Below are positions 8,198 through 16,617 of a DNA stretch of 64,000 nt, one piece after another. Positions within the stretch are counted from its first letter, which is position 1. Each line of letters begins with the position of its first letter. The DNA is from Micromonospora fulviviridis (GTDB taxonomy: Bacteria; Actinomycetota; Actinomycetes; Mycobacteriales; Micromonosporaceae): contig NZ_BMRA01000010.1 in NCBI RefSeq assembly GCF_014648395.1, positions 186,001-250,000 on the forward strand, written 5' to 3'. The position numbers and the translations under genes were made by a program. A model generated the notes under the pieces. That model was not told the DNA's origin and ran no database searches. It saw nothing but the letters and a program-made list of their open reading frames with translations.

Positions 8198-8476
8198 CTA
8201 CAGCCTGGTCCGCTCCGGATGCATCCCGTCCACCAACTCGTGCCCCGGCTTGCGGATGCAGTGCGATCCCGGCTCGGCGCCGCACACCGGGCAGACACGC
8301 CACTCCTGGACCGGGCCGGCGTCATGCCCCAGCGTCAGGGCGATCTCGCTGATGTCGTCGGCCAACTGGTGCAGGTGTGGGTCCTGGTGCCGGACGGCGG
8401 CCTGGTGGATCTTCTGAACCGTCTCTCGCGCCCGCCCCAGCGTGCGCTTCGCCGATGCGCCTGGATCAGAGGCCAT
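8198..8476 (-). CDS. Small CCCH zinc-finger protein of unknown function
   Basis: Encodes 92 residues from ATG 8476, with GGAAG about ten bases upstream; the frame runs further upstream to 8599 without support. A helical first half (residues 10-50) is followed by CPVCGAEPGSHC and then HPERTR. The pattern CPxCxAxPGxxC followed by His-x-x-Arg recurs in small actinobacterial and phage-borne proteins and looks like a CCCH metal site for nucleic-acid binding. It stands alone downstream of the aromatic operon. No function is claimed. Confidence 0.5.
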   Translation of the reverse strand: MASDPGASAKRTLGRARETVQKIHQAAVRHQDPHLHQLADDISEIALTLGHDAGPVQEWRVCPVCGAEPGSHCIRKPGHELVDGMHPERTRL

Positions 8477-8621
8477 GTCATCCGCTTCCCGGTCGTGCGG
8501 AAACGAAACCCGTTGGCCGGTCCAGCCGGGCGGCGCTCCCACCGGTAGTGGTGGTGGTGCCCGGTCATCGAACCCCGGGCCGGGGCCGTTGACCAGCACC
8601 GCGGAGCGTCCGGGTCCCTGA

Positions 8622-10130
8622 TCACCCGCCGAGCGGGCGGATCGCGTCGATCGTCCGGCAGGTCAGCCGGCGGCCGGCATGGAGAACGGCGCCGTCCGGG
8701 CGGACGACGGCGGCGCGAGCAGCGCCTGACGCCAACCACCGGCGCAGTTCGCTGCCCGGCCGGGCGACGACGACAACCACCCCGCGCCGTTCGATGTCGG
8801 CACGTTGTGCGGCGGACGGCTCGACGGACGTGACGATCGCGAACCGGCCGGCGGCCAGGTCGTCGAAACGCCGGTCGCCGTCGATGATCGCGTTCGGGCA
8901 CAGCCCGCCGGCGAGGCCGCGGCGCAGGCGCGGCCGCACCACGAGGTCGGAGCGGTGCAGCGGCGGTGTCCGGCTGTCCGTGGCCAGGTCCGTGAGGCCC
9001 GGCACGAGGTGCAGCCGCGGCGCCACGGCGCGCCGGATGACATTGCCCAACTCGCCGCCGGCCGTCATCGCCGTACCGATGAGCTTCGCCAGCTTGATCA
9101 TCGCGCGGGCGTGCTGCCTGCGTTCGATCTCGTACGTGTCCAGCACGGTCTCGGCCAGGGCCCCGTCGAGCACGCCGGCGAGCTTCCAGGCCAGGTTCAT
9201 GGCGTCGCGCAGCCCGGCACACATGCCCTGGCCGATGAACGGTGGGGTGAGGTGGGCGGCGTCGCCGAGCAGGAACATCCGCCGGTCGCGCCACCGGTCG
9301 GCCACCTGCGCGCGGAAGGTGTACTCGGCGACGCGGATGATCTCCAGCTCCACGGCGGGGATGTCCCCGGTCCACCGGGAGATCAACGGATGCAGGCGGC
9401 CCATGTCGCGGTAGTCGTCGGGGGTCTCGCCGGGCGTCAGCTGGAACTCCCAGCGGTAGCGGGTGTTCCCGATTCGCATGTAGGTGCCGGCGCGGGCCGG
9501 ATCGGAGAGCTGGTGCACGCCCTCCCACTGCCCGAGGTCGGCCTCGGTGGCCACGTCGATGACGAGCCAGCGTTGCGTGAAGCCCAGGTCCTGCATGGTG
9601 GCGCCGATCGAGGCCCTGGTCAGGCTGTTGGCGCCGTCGCATCCCAGGACGTACGCGGCCCGGACCGACTCGTGCTCGCCCGTGGCGGTGTCGGTGAGGT
9701 CGACGCGGACTCCGCCGGCGTCCTGGGTCAGCGCGGTGACCTCGGCGTTGCCACGAAGGGTGACGCCGCCGTATCGCTCGAGATTTCGGCGGAGGATCGT
9801 CTCCAGCTCCGGTTGGTCGAACATGCTCCCCTGGGGGTAGCCGTGCCGGCCCTGCGCGACGTCGCGCCGGAACTCGGCCAGCACCCGCATGTTCCGGTCG
9901 AGCAGGCGCAGACCCAGGTGCGGCCGGGAGATCGCGGCGAACTCGTCGCGCAGCCCGAGCCGCGCCAGGATGCGGTGGACCTCGTCGTCCAGGGCGACGG
10001 CCCGGGGCTGCGGGTAGATCGACTCCCAGCGGTCGAGGACCAGGCACTCGACGCCGTACTGGGCGAGCAGCGTCGCGGCCGTGAGCCCGGTGGGGCCCGC
10101 GCCGACGATGACCACGGGAGCCGTCCTCAT
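8622..10130 (-). CDS. FAD-dependent aromatic hydroxylase (MhpA/phenol-hydroxylase type)
   Basis: Encodes 502 residues. The FAD-binding GxGxxG is at residues 8-13 (VGAGPTGLTAATLL), the DG motif is in LGCDGANSLTR, and the GD motif is in FLLGDAAHLTPPFIGQG near residues 283-300. This is the single-component class A flavoprotein monooxygenase architecture with a C-terminal thioredoxin-like tail. It should hydroxylate a phenolic or phenylpropionate-type ring with NAD(P)H and O2. Last gene of a five-gene operon: its ATG overlaps the DoxX stop by four bases. The operon context (extradiol dioxygenase, FAH hydrolase) supports preparing a catechol for ring cleavage. The exact substrate is not readable. 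Confidence 0.87.
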   Translation of the reverse strand: MRTAPVVIVGAGPTGLTAATLLAQYGVECLVLDRWESIYPQPRAVALDDEVHRILARLGLRDEFAAISRPHLGLRLLDRNMRVLAEFRRDVAQGRHGYPQGSMFDQPELETILRRNLERYGGVTLRGNAEVTALTQDAGGVRVDLTDTATGEHESVRAAYVLGCDGANSLTRASIGATMQDLGFTQRWLVIDVATEADLGQWEGVHQLSDPARAGTYMRIGNTRYRWEFQLTPGETPDDYRDMGRLHPLISRWTGDIPAVELEIIRVAEYTFRAQVADRWRDRRMFLLGDAAHLTPPFIGQGMCAGLRDAMNLAWKLAGVLDGALAETVLDTYEIERRQHARAMIKLAKLIGTAMTAGGELGNVIRRAVAPRLHLVPGLTDLATDSRTPPLHRSDLVVRPRLRRGLAGGLCPNAIIDGDRRFDDLAAGRFAIVTSVEPSAAQRADIERRGVVVVVARPGSELRRWLASGAARAAVVRPDGAVLHAGRRLTCRTIDAIRPLGG

Positions 10131-10483
10131 CGGGCCGCCACGAGGTGGAGGGTGAGGTAGGCGGCGACGAGGAGTCCGCAGACGACCGCCGGGGCGTACC
10201 TGCGCGGGCCGTCACCCTTGCGCAGGTGGACGACGACGGCCCCGCCGAGCAGGAGCAGCAACCCGGCGCCGGCCAGGGTGCCGATCAACGGCACGATCAG
10301 GCCGATGAGCAGCCCGATCGCTCCGGCCGCCTCGAGCAGGCCGATGCGGCGGTACGCGGCGACGGAGAAACCGGCCTCGGCGGCCAGCTCGCGCATGGGT
10401 TGCACGGCCAGGATCTTGGCCGTGCCGAGGGCGAGGAAGATCAGGGCGAGCAGTACCGCCAGGATGCCGGCAGCGAGCGTCAT
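10127..10483 (-). CDS. DoxX-family membrane protein
   Basis: Encodes 118 residues with four hydrophobic spans (AAGILAVLLALIFLALG, AGAIGLLIGLIVPLIG, AGAGLLLLLGGAVVV, PAVVCGLLVAAYLTLHLV) and the DoxX-like GTAKILAVQPM segment. The ATG at 10483 overlaps the acyl-CoA ligase stop (ATGA), which selects it over the ATG seven codons upstream. The stop overlaps the hydroxylase start. DoxX proteins are small quinone- or redox-associated membrane proteins. Here it may help deliver electrons or substrate for the hydroxylase, which is inference from position only. Confidence 0.82.
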   Translation of the reverse strand: MTLAAGILAVLLALIFLALGTAKILAVQPMRELAAEAGFSVAAYRRIGLLEAAGAIGLLIGLIVPLIGTLAGAGLLLLLGGAVVVHLRKGDGPRRYAPAVVCGLLVAAYLTLHLVAAR

Positions 10484-12363
10484 GACACAACCACCAATCG
10501 CCATTCGATGGCGTAACGGCCCAGGATCGCCCTGACGGCCGCCTCCTGGACAGAGGGATGAATCTTCACCGTGGCCACGACGGAGCTGCTCTCGATCGAG
10601 GCCTGGATGTCCTGTACTCCGGCGATCTGGTCGAGCGCGGCACGGAGTTCCTCGCGGACCGCGTCCGTCCGGAGGGCGAGCTTGTAGAGCTTGCCCACCG
10701 CGGTGACGGGCAGTTCGTCGAGGACGGTCACGGTCCTGGGCGCCGCGGTGCGGTCGGGCACCCGATCGCTCGCCCAGTCGCGCAGCTCCGTCTCCGTGAC
10801 GGTGGCGCCGGGCAGAAGGGTGACGTAGCCGACGGGTACCTCGCCGGCGTGGGCGTCGGGGCGCCCGACCGCGCTGGCGGCCATGACCTGCGGGTGGGAC
10901 AGCAGCGCGTCCTCGACGACGGCGGGATCGATGTTGTGCCCGCCGCGGATGATGAGGTCCTTGGCCCGGCCCGTGAGGTAGATGAAGCCGTCGTCGTCGA
11001 TGCGGGCGAGGTCACCGGTGTCCAGCCAGCCGTCGACCAGCTTGCCAAGCCCATCCAGGACCGGGCCGTCGTCGTTCCGGTCGACGACGTAGCCGGGGAA
11101 GACCGTCGGACCGCTGATCGCCAGCACGCCGGTCTCGCCCACGGGCACGTCCTCCCAGGTTCCGTCCACGGCGACCACCCGAACCCGCTGATAGGGCAGG
11201 CGCTGGCCGACCGAGCCCGGCCGCGGCGCATCGGCGAAGCCGCGCGCGCTGGCGCAGGTGGCCTCGGTGAGCCCGTAACCTTCGATGAGGGCTGCACCGG
11301 TGTGGGCCTGGAAGCCGTCCCGGACCGCGGCGGGCAGCGGCGAGGCGCCCACCATCGGATACCGCAGGCTGCTGATGTCGGCGTCGACCGGGCACCGCGC
11401 CAGCGTCGCGTACACGGTGGGCACGGCACTCATGGCGCCGATCCGGTAGTGCTCGACGAGCTTCCAGAACGCGCCGTACAGTGCCGGGTCGCGGTAGCCG
11501 AGTGGACCCGCCCACACCACCGCCTGCCCCTTGAACAGGGGCGCGAGCAGGGTGACCACGAGCGCGTTCACGTGGAACAGCGGAAGAGCCGCGAAGACCA
11601 CGGTCTCCCGGTCGAACAGCGCGCTGGCGGCCAGCATCCACGCGTCGGTGACCTCGTTGGCGTGGGTGTGCGCGGCGAGTTTCGGGGCGCCGGTCGTGCC
11701 GCCGGTGTGGAACATCGCGGCCAGGTCGGCTGACCGGGGCAGGTCACCGTGGAAGGCGGAGGAATCCATGGCCGCGGCGAGTTCACCGAGGTAGCCGGCA
11801 CGTACGCCGTCGATGGCGGGCAGCGGCTCCGGGGCGCCCGCCGCGCCGGTGGGCCGGAGCACGACGATCGCGTCGAGCAGTCCGTCACGGGCCAACGACC
11901 GCGCGGTGTGCCACGTCTCCGGCGCGAGGTCGGGCCCGGCCGTGACCAGCACGCGGGCGCCGGAGCGCCGGAGGAGTTCGGCGAGGTGTTCCCGCGACAG
12001 GCCGCCGCCCAGGGGCGCCGCGATTCCGGCGAGCTGCGCGGCCAGCGTGGCGGTGATCAGCTCGGCGCAGTTGGGTGCCATCAGGGCGACCGCGTCATCC
12101 CGCCGCACCCCGAGCTCGTGGAACAGGTTCGCGCACCGGTGGACGTCGGCCAGGAGTTCGGCGAAGGTACGGCCCAGCGGCTCACGCCAGTGGGCGGCGT
12201 CCCGCAGCACACTGATCGCCGTCCGGTCCGGCCAGCGCGTCGCCGCCCGCGCGAGCAGCGCGTACGTCGACTCGGGCAGGCCCCGCGCCGCCAGCGGCAC
12301 GGCCTCGACAGCGGCCAGGTCGGCGGGCGTGGCGTAGTCCGGCCACAGCAGGGGGCCGGTCAT
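10480..12363 (-). CDS. Acyl-CoA synthetase / AMP-dependent ligase
   Basis: Encodes 627 residues. AMP-binding P-loop HTGGTTGAPK near residues 214-224, GYGLTEATC near 360, and the C-terminal hinge GRAKDLIIRGGHNIDP near 460-475 place it in the adenylate-forming acyl/aryl-CoA ligase family. It activates a carboxylic acid with ATP and CoA. It carries about 60 residues beyond the usual end, reading as a small alpha/beta segment. Start chosen at ATG 12363 because it overlaps the stop of the FAH gene by four bases; the frame extends to 12498 without support. It probably activates the starting aromatic acid or a ring-cleavage product. Confidence 0.87.
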   Translation of the reverse strand: MTGPLLWPDYATPADLAAVEAVPLAARGLPESTYALLARAATRWPDRTAISVLRDAAHWREPLGRTFAELLADVHRCANLFHELGVRRDDAVALMAPNCAELITATLAAQLAGIAAPLGGGLSREHLAELLRRSGARVLVTAGPDLAPETWHTARSLARDGLLDAIVVLRPTGAAGAPEPLPAIDGVRAGYLGELAAAMDSSAFHGDLPRSADLAAMFHTGGTTGAPKLAAHTHANEVTDAWMLAASALFDRETVVFAALPLFHVNALVVTLLAPLFKGQAVVWAGPLGYRDPALYGAFWKLVEHYRIGAMSAVPTVYATLARCPVDADISSLRYPMVGASPLPAAVRDGFQAHTGAALIEGYGLTEATCASARGFADAPRPGSVGQRLPYQRVRVVAVDGTWEDVPVGETGVLAISGPTVFPGYVVDRNDDGPVLDGLGKLVDGWLDTGDLARIDDDGFIYLTGRAKDLIIRGGHNIDPAVVEDALLSHPQVMAASAVGRPDAHAGEVPVGYVTLLPGATVTETELRDWASDRVPDRTAAPRTVTVLDELPVTAVGKLYKLALRTDAVREELRAALDQIAGVQDIQASIESSSVVATVKIHPSVQEAAVRAILGRYAIEWRLVVVS

Positions 12364-13298
12364 TCGGCGTACCTCACGACCGTGCGCTGCCGGCCCAGAT
12401 CGATCGCGCCGTCGTCGGTGGCGATGGCGGCCTCGACGACATCGCCGTCCTTGAGATACCTGGGGTTGCGGGCCTGACCCTTGAAGAACATCTTCCACTT
12501 CACCGCGGGCGGCAGCAGCGACACGAGGAACATGACCGGCTTCGGCGGCGCGCTCAGGGCGGTTCCGACAGGCGTGCCGGTCAGCAGCAGGTCACCCGGG
12601 TCGAGCCGCTGGAAGCGGGTCAGCGCCCGCAGCGCCCGGGCCGGGCGGTAGATCATGTCGGCGACGGTCATGTCCTGCCGGAGCTCGCCGTTGACCCACA
12701 GCTTCAGCCGGAGGTCGGCGAACCGCTTGAGTTCGTCGGCGTCGAGCAGCACCAGCGCGGGGCCGACCGGGGTGAAGGTCGGGTAGGACTTGCCCTCGTA
12801 GAACTGGGTCTTGGGCAGCTGCACGTCGCGTGCCGAGATGTCGTTGGTGACCACCAGGCCAGCGACGTACTCCGCGAGGTTGTCATCGGTGACGGTCGTG
12901 CCGACCGGCATCTCGCGGCCGAAGACCAGGCCGATCTCCACCTCGTAGTCGAGCAGACGCACATGGGCGGGGCGGACCACGTCGGCGAACGGCCCACTGA
13001 TCGAGCCCGAGGTCTTGCGGAAGAAGGTCAAGGGGGTGGTTGCGGGATCTCCGCCGCTGTCCTTGACGTGCGAGGCGAAGTTCGTCATCTGGGCGACGAC
13101 GCGGCAGGGCGCCGTCACCGGGGAGACCAGGGCGAGGTCGTCGACCGGTACCGTCTCGCCGCTCGTCGCGGCCACGGCGATCGCCGGCCGGTCGGCCAGC
13201 AGTTCGGCGGTGGTGGTGGCGCTGGTGTGCACCCTGGCGGCGCCGGTGGGGGTGAGCACCCACCAGGCGTCGGCGGTGCGCAGGACAGAGGTGCTCAT
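12360..13298 (-). CDS. Fumarylacetoacetate hydrolase-family protein
   Basis: Encodes 312 residues. The FAH catalytic domain covers about residues 75-300, with DYEVEIGLVFGREM supplying the acidic metal ligands and GKSYPTFTPVGPALV and DLLLTGTPVGTALS after it. Members hydrolyse or decarboxylate oxo-diacids formed by aromatic ring cleavage, using Mg or Ca. Both ends overlap neighbours by four bases, which fixes the start at 13298. As the gene next to the extradiol dioxygenase it is the likely hydrolase for the ring-fission product. Confidence 0.88.
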   Translation of the reverse strand: MSTSVLRTADAWWVLTPTGAARVHTSATTTAELLADRPAIAVAATSGETVPVDDLALVSPVTAPCRVVAQMTNFASHVKDSGGDPATTPLTFFRKTSGSISGPFADVVRPAHVRLLDYEVEIGLVFGREMPVGTTVTDDNLAEYVAGLVVTNDISARDVQLPKTQFYEGKSYPTFTPVGPALVLLDADELKRFADLRLKLWVNGELRQDMTVADMIYRPARALRALTRFQRLDPGDLLLTGTPVGTALSAPPKPVMFLVSLLPPAVKWKMFFKGQARNPRYLKDGDVVEAAIATDDGAIDLGRQRTVVRYAE

Positions 13299-14428
13299 GA
13301 GGTGAACGCTTTCATCAGGCCGCGGAGGCGGTGGAGGTCGAATTCGTTGTCCTCGCGCAGCGCGCCGATGACCGCGCGCAGCTCGCGAAGTGCTTCCCGG
13401 CCGGGTCTCATGCCGAGAAAGTCCTTGGTGGCCGGCGGACCCCACTGGGCGAGCGCGGAGGCGGCCATCGGCGCCCAGCCCGGCTCGAGCGAGCAGTCGA
13501 ACAGGTCGCCGTCGGTGAAGTGCTCCACCAGGAAGCCGTCCGGGTCGCGCCAGTAGTCGAAGATCTGGCTGCCCTGGATGTGCCGGCCGATTCCCCAGGA
13601 CCGTCGATAGCCCCGGTCGAGGAGGTGCTCCCCTCCGGCGGCCAGGCAGTCGAGGTCCGGGACCTGGTAGGCCGAGTGCACGTACCGGTTGGCCGGGCCG
13701 AGGGTCATCGCGAGCGTGTGGTGGTCGGTGGGCGTGCTGCCGCGGTCGCAGCGGATGAAGCTCATGACCGGACCGCGCTCGCGCTGTGCCTGGTGGTAGA
13801 GGAAGTCGCTGACGATCAGGCCCAGGTGTTCGAGGTACCAGTTGAGCGTTTCGAGGTATCTGGTGGTCTGCAGCACGAGGTGACCGAGTCGCTGCACCCT
13901 GGCCGGCTCGCGCGGCGGCCGCTGGGTGGCGTTCACCCGCGCCACGTCCGGCCCGACGTTGAGCGTCAGGGGCTGCTGTGTGGGCAGTGCGGGAAGCTCG
14001 TGTGTGTCCGCGACCACGCGGACCTGCGCCCCGCTCGGGTCGGCCAGATCCACCGTCACCCCGCCGAGGCTCTCCGGCAGACCGGTGATCGTCCGCCCGG
14101 TCGCCTCCGCGAGGCGCAGCACGTCGTTCGGCTCGGCGGCCCTGAAGGCGGGGCCGACGAACCGCGAACGGGGCCCCCGGCGGATGAGCACGCAGGGCGA
14201 GCCCGGATCGGTGCCCCGCAGGTGCAGCTCATCCCGGGTGCGCAGCGACGTCGTGAAGCCGAAGGCCTGAGCGAACAGCTGGGCCCGCTCCAGATCGGGC
14301 TTCTGGAACTCCAGCCAGGCCAGGTCGTGCACCTTGACGATCGGGTTGCGGGCACGCCCCGGGTGCTCGCCCGGCAGCCCACCCTGCTCGCTGTGCAGAC
14401 CCGTGTGCGGGTCCTGCCGGTCGATCAT
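13295..14428 (-). CDS. VOC-fold extradiol ring-cleavage dioxygenase
   Basis: Encodes 377 residues with two VOC (glyoxalase/bleomycin-resistance) halves, about 30-150 and 175-310. The C-terminal half has the complete iron-binding facial triad: His183 in LGHLVLQ, His251 in YVHSAYQVPDL and Glu302 in FLVEHF. It also has the second-sphere DHHTLAM pair near 236-237 seen in type I extradiol enzymes. It should cleave a catecholic ring next to the two hydroxyls with O2. First gene of the operon, just behind the dyad cluster shared with the divergent TetR gene. A 50-residue C-terminal helical extension is unusual. Confidence 0.88.
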   Translation of the reverse strand: MIDRQDPHTGLHSEQGGLPGEHPGRARNPIVKVHDLAWLEFQKPDLERAQLFAQAFGFTTSLRTRDELHLRGTDPGSPCVLIRRGPRSRFVGPAFRAAEPNDVLRLAEATGRTITGLPESLGGVTVDLADPSGAQVRVVADTHELPALPTQQPLTLNVGPDVARVNATQRPPREPARVQRLGHLVLQTTRYLETLNWYLEHLGLIVSDFLYHQAQRERGPVMSFIRCDRGSTPTDHHTLAMTLGPANRYVHSAYQVPDLDCLAAGGEHLLDRGYRRSWGIGRHIQGSQIFDYWRDPDGFLVEHFTDGDLFDCSLEPGWAPMAASALAQWGPPATKDFLGMRPGREALRELRAVIGALREDNEFDLHRLRGLMKAFTS

Positions 14429-14449
14429 GTCCGGCTCCTTTCAAGCTTC

Positions 14450-14507
14450 TGACGAAATCGTCACTGACGAGTTTAGCGTCAGTCAAGAGCGGGTGACGAT
14501 TCCGTCA
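14450..14507. promoter_or_regulatory. Operator cluster for the TetR-controlled aromatic operon
   Basis: Three dyads with the same half-sites lie in the 132-base divergent space. TGACGA-AA-TCGTCA is at 14450-14463, ACTGACG-N7-CGTCAGT at 14463-14483 and TGACG-ATTC-CGTCA at 14494-14507. All share TGACG/CGTCA arms. The position between the dioxygenase and the TetR gene makes them the obvious TetR binding sites. Confidence 0.6.
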
Positions 14508-14560
14508 TGTCTGATGCTGGTCGCGGTAAGGTGGGCCGGAGACCGGAGAGGTGAGCAGGC

Positions 14561-15208
14561 ATGGCGCAGCAGACAGGGCACGCCCCGAACCGCCTGGAAC
14601 GGCGCAAAGCGCATACCCGTCTCGCGCTCGTGCGCGCGGCCCAGGCATTCCTGGCCGCCGGCAAGCTCAACGTCCCGATCCTGGAGCTCACCCAGGCCGC
14701 GGACGTGGGGATGGGGTCGTTCTACAACCACTTCGACAGCCGGGAGCAGCTCTTCCGCGCCGCCGTCGAGGACGCCCTCGAGCGCCACGGCGCGCTGCTC
14801 GACGAGCTGACCGTGGGGCTGGACGACCCGGCACAGGTCTTCGCGCAGAGCTTCCGGCTGACCGGACGCCTCCACCGCCGCAGTCCCGAGCTGAGCAAGG
14901 TCCTGCTCAACAACGGCCTGGCCCTGGCGGGTTCGGACAAGGGACTCGCACCGCGGGCCCGGCGCGACATCGAGGACGCCGTCCGCGCGGGCCGGTTCAG
15001 CGTGCGCGACCCCGAGCTGGCGACGGTGATCGTCGCCGGCGCCGCACTGTGCCTCGGGCAACTGCTGCACGACCACCCCGAACGTGACGACGCCGCCGCC
15101 ACGGACCAGGTCACGGAGGACGTGCTGCGCATGCTCGGCCTCGCGGCCGACGAGGCCCACGAGATCTGCCAGCGCCCGTTGCCCGACCTGGATGGCCGTC
15201 GCCCGTAG
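14561..15208 (+). CDS. TetR/AcrR-family transcriptional regulator of the aromatic operon
   Basis: Encodes 215 residues. The N-terminal HTH spans about residues 20-60 and ends with the typical VGMGSFYNHFDSREQLF. The C-terminal ligand domain is helical. Divergent from the five-gene catabolic operon with a three-dyad cluster between them, so it probably represses that operon until an aromatic ligand or its CoA ester binds, and may control itself. A GA-rich ribosome site (GGAGAGG) precedes the ATG at 14561. It ends 30 bases before the convergent FUSC gene. Confidence 0.88.
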   Translation: MAQQTGHAPNRLERRKAHTRLALVRAAQAFLAAGKLNVPILELTQAADVGMGSFYNHFDSREQLFRAAVEDALERHGALLDELTVGLDDPAQVFAQSFRLTGRLHRRSPELSKVLLNNGLALAGSDKGLAPRARRDIEDAVRAGRFSVRDPELATVIVAGAALCLGQLLHDHPERDDAAATDQVTEDVLRMLGLAADEAHEICQRPLPDLDGRRP

Positions 15209-15238
15209 GCGATGTTCGTCCGCCCGTGCAGCTTGCTC

Positions 15239-16402
15239 CTAGGACGTGGCCGCCTCGCGCACCATCTGGTTGGCCGTCGCCGGCTCGTACCCGGTCGACC
15301 GCAGCAGGTCGCTCGCCAGCGTGCGAAGCTGGATCACCAGGGCGTCCGCGAACGGCTTGGCGCCCCTCTGGTACCCCTGACCGGCCAGGCGGGCGCAGTC
15401 CAGTACCGCAGCGCGGGTCTTGTCGAACGGCCCACCCGTTCGTGCCTCTCGCGGCAGCAGCTGGATCGCCGCGGCGAGCCTCTCCACGGCGGCGGGTAGT
15501 TCCTCCGGCACCGGCTCGCCGTATTGGAGCGTGGTCGCGGCCCAGCGGGCCAGGGCCTGGCACCCGAGGGTCATTCGATCGATGTGCTGGATGCCGTGCC
15601 GGTAGTGCTCGACATCGGTCCGGCGCTTCCACCGCGCCGGCGCGATGGTCGTCACCTCCTCGGCGCCGGCCAGGGCCTCGTGCATCCGGGTGACGTCGGG
15701 CTCCATCCCGCCGAACCGGTCCAGCGCCCGCACCGCGCGTTCCGGGTCACGCTGGGCGAGTGCGTGTGCAACCTCCCGGAGTTGCGTGTGGAGGGTAGCG
15801 GCGACCGGTGCGACAGCCCGCTCAAGAATGCGCATCGGGTTGATCGGTAGCAGCAACGCCACCACCACCAGCCCGACGGCACCGCCCACTCCCGCGTCGA
15901 CGATGCGCTGCCATTCGAGTCCCTGCTCTACGTGGGAGAACGTGGCGATCAGCACAGCGGTACTGCCCGCCTGAGCGACCAGCGCACCGCTGCGCCCGGT
16001 CATCAACAGGGCGACGGCGATGGACAGCATGACCACCAGGCCGATCTGCCAGGGCCCGAACCCGATGGAGCGGATCAGAAGATCACTGACGAGCAGGCCC
16101 AGCCCCACGCCCAGCATCATCTCGGCGGTGCGTAGGGCGCGCTGCCCGAGCGCGGCGACGATCGTGCCGACGGCCGCGCTGGGCGCGAAGATCGGCGCGG
16201 GGCGCCCCAGGACGTCGTGCGCCAGCCCCCAGGACAACGTCGCGGCAAGCCCACATTGAGCGGCGACGAGCAGGATGATCGTGAACAGCCGCAGCCTCAG
16301 CCGGCCTGCCTCGCCACCGCGGCGCCGGGCCCGCGCCGCCAAGGCCTTGGCATGCTCGGTCGCGGCGCCGGGACGAGTCAGGTCTCGCCGGTCAGCGGCC
16401 AT
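15239..16402 (-). CDS. FUSC-family / aromatic acid exporter-like membrane protein
   Basis: Encodes 387 residues. The N-terminal half contains six hydrophobic spans including RLFTIILLVAAQCGLAATLS and IFAPSAAVGTIVAALGQRA. The C-terminal half (about 190-387) is cytoplasmic and helical, as in FUSC/YccS/ArAE-type proteins. Adjacent to an aromatic-degradation operon, it could export aromatic acids, but it is convergent with the TetR gene and not in that operon. A clear paralogue sits at 41169-42380, sharing PAPxFAPSAAVGTIVAALGQRA and the LPxNPMRIL junction. Transport function is family inference. Confidence 0.75.
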   Translation of the reverse strand: MAADRRDLTRPGAATEHAKALAARARRRGGEAGRLRLRLFTIILLVAAQCGLAATLSWGLAHDVLGRPAPIFAPSAAVGTIVAALGQRALRTAEMMLGVGLGLLVSDLLIRSIGFGPWQIGLVVMLSIAVALLMTGRSGALVAQAGSTAVLIATFSHVEQGLEWQRIVDAGVGGAVGLVVVALLLPINPMRILERAVAPVAATLHTQLREVAHALAQRDPERAVRALDRFGGMEPDVTRMHEALAGAEEVTTIAPARWKRRTDVEHYRHGIQHIDRMTLGCQALARWAATTLQYGEPVPEELPAAVERLAAAIQLLPREARTGGPFDKTRAAVLDCARLAGQGYQRGAKPFADALVIQLRTLASDLLRSTGYEPATANQMVREAATS

Positions 16403-16617
16403 GGCGCGGGTTACCCGACCCGCCCCTCACAAACCTCCGACCCCTCCTGTCGCTGCCCAGAGCGATCGTCCGACGCGGCCACGCCACACCGGTCAGGACG
16501 AGTGCGGCGGCGGTGAGGTACGTGCCAGCGAAGCTCGGGCCCGCCCGGCACGAGGGTGCCGAACACGATCGGCACGCAGCGAACCAGAGATGCCGCGGGT
16601 GACCGGAGAGGCGGCAC

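Noticed and set aside
10558..11733. Long plus-strand frame opposite the acyl-CoA ligase
   Set aside because: Antisense shadow of a gene with intact AMP-binding motifs; no ribosome site and no family features.
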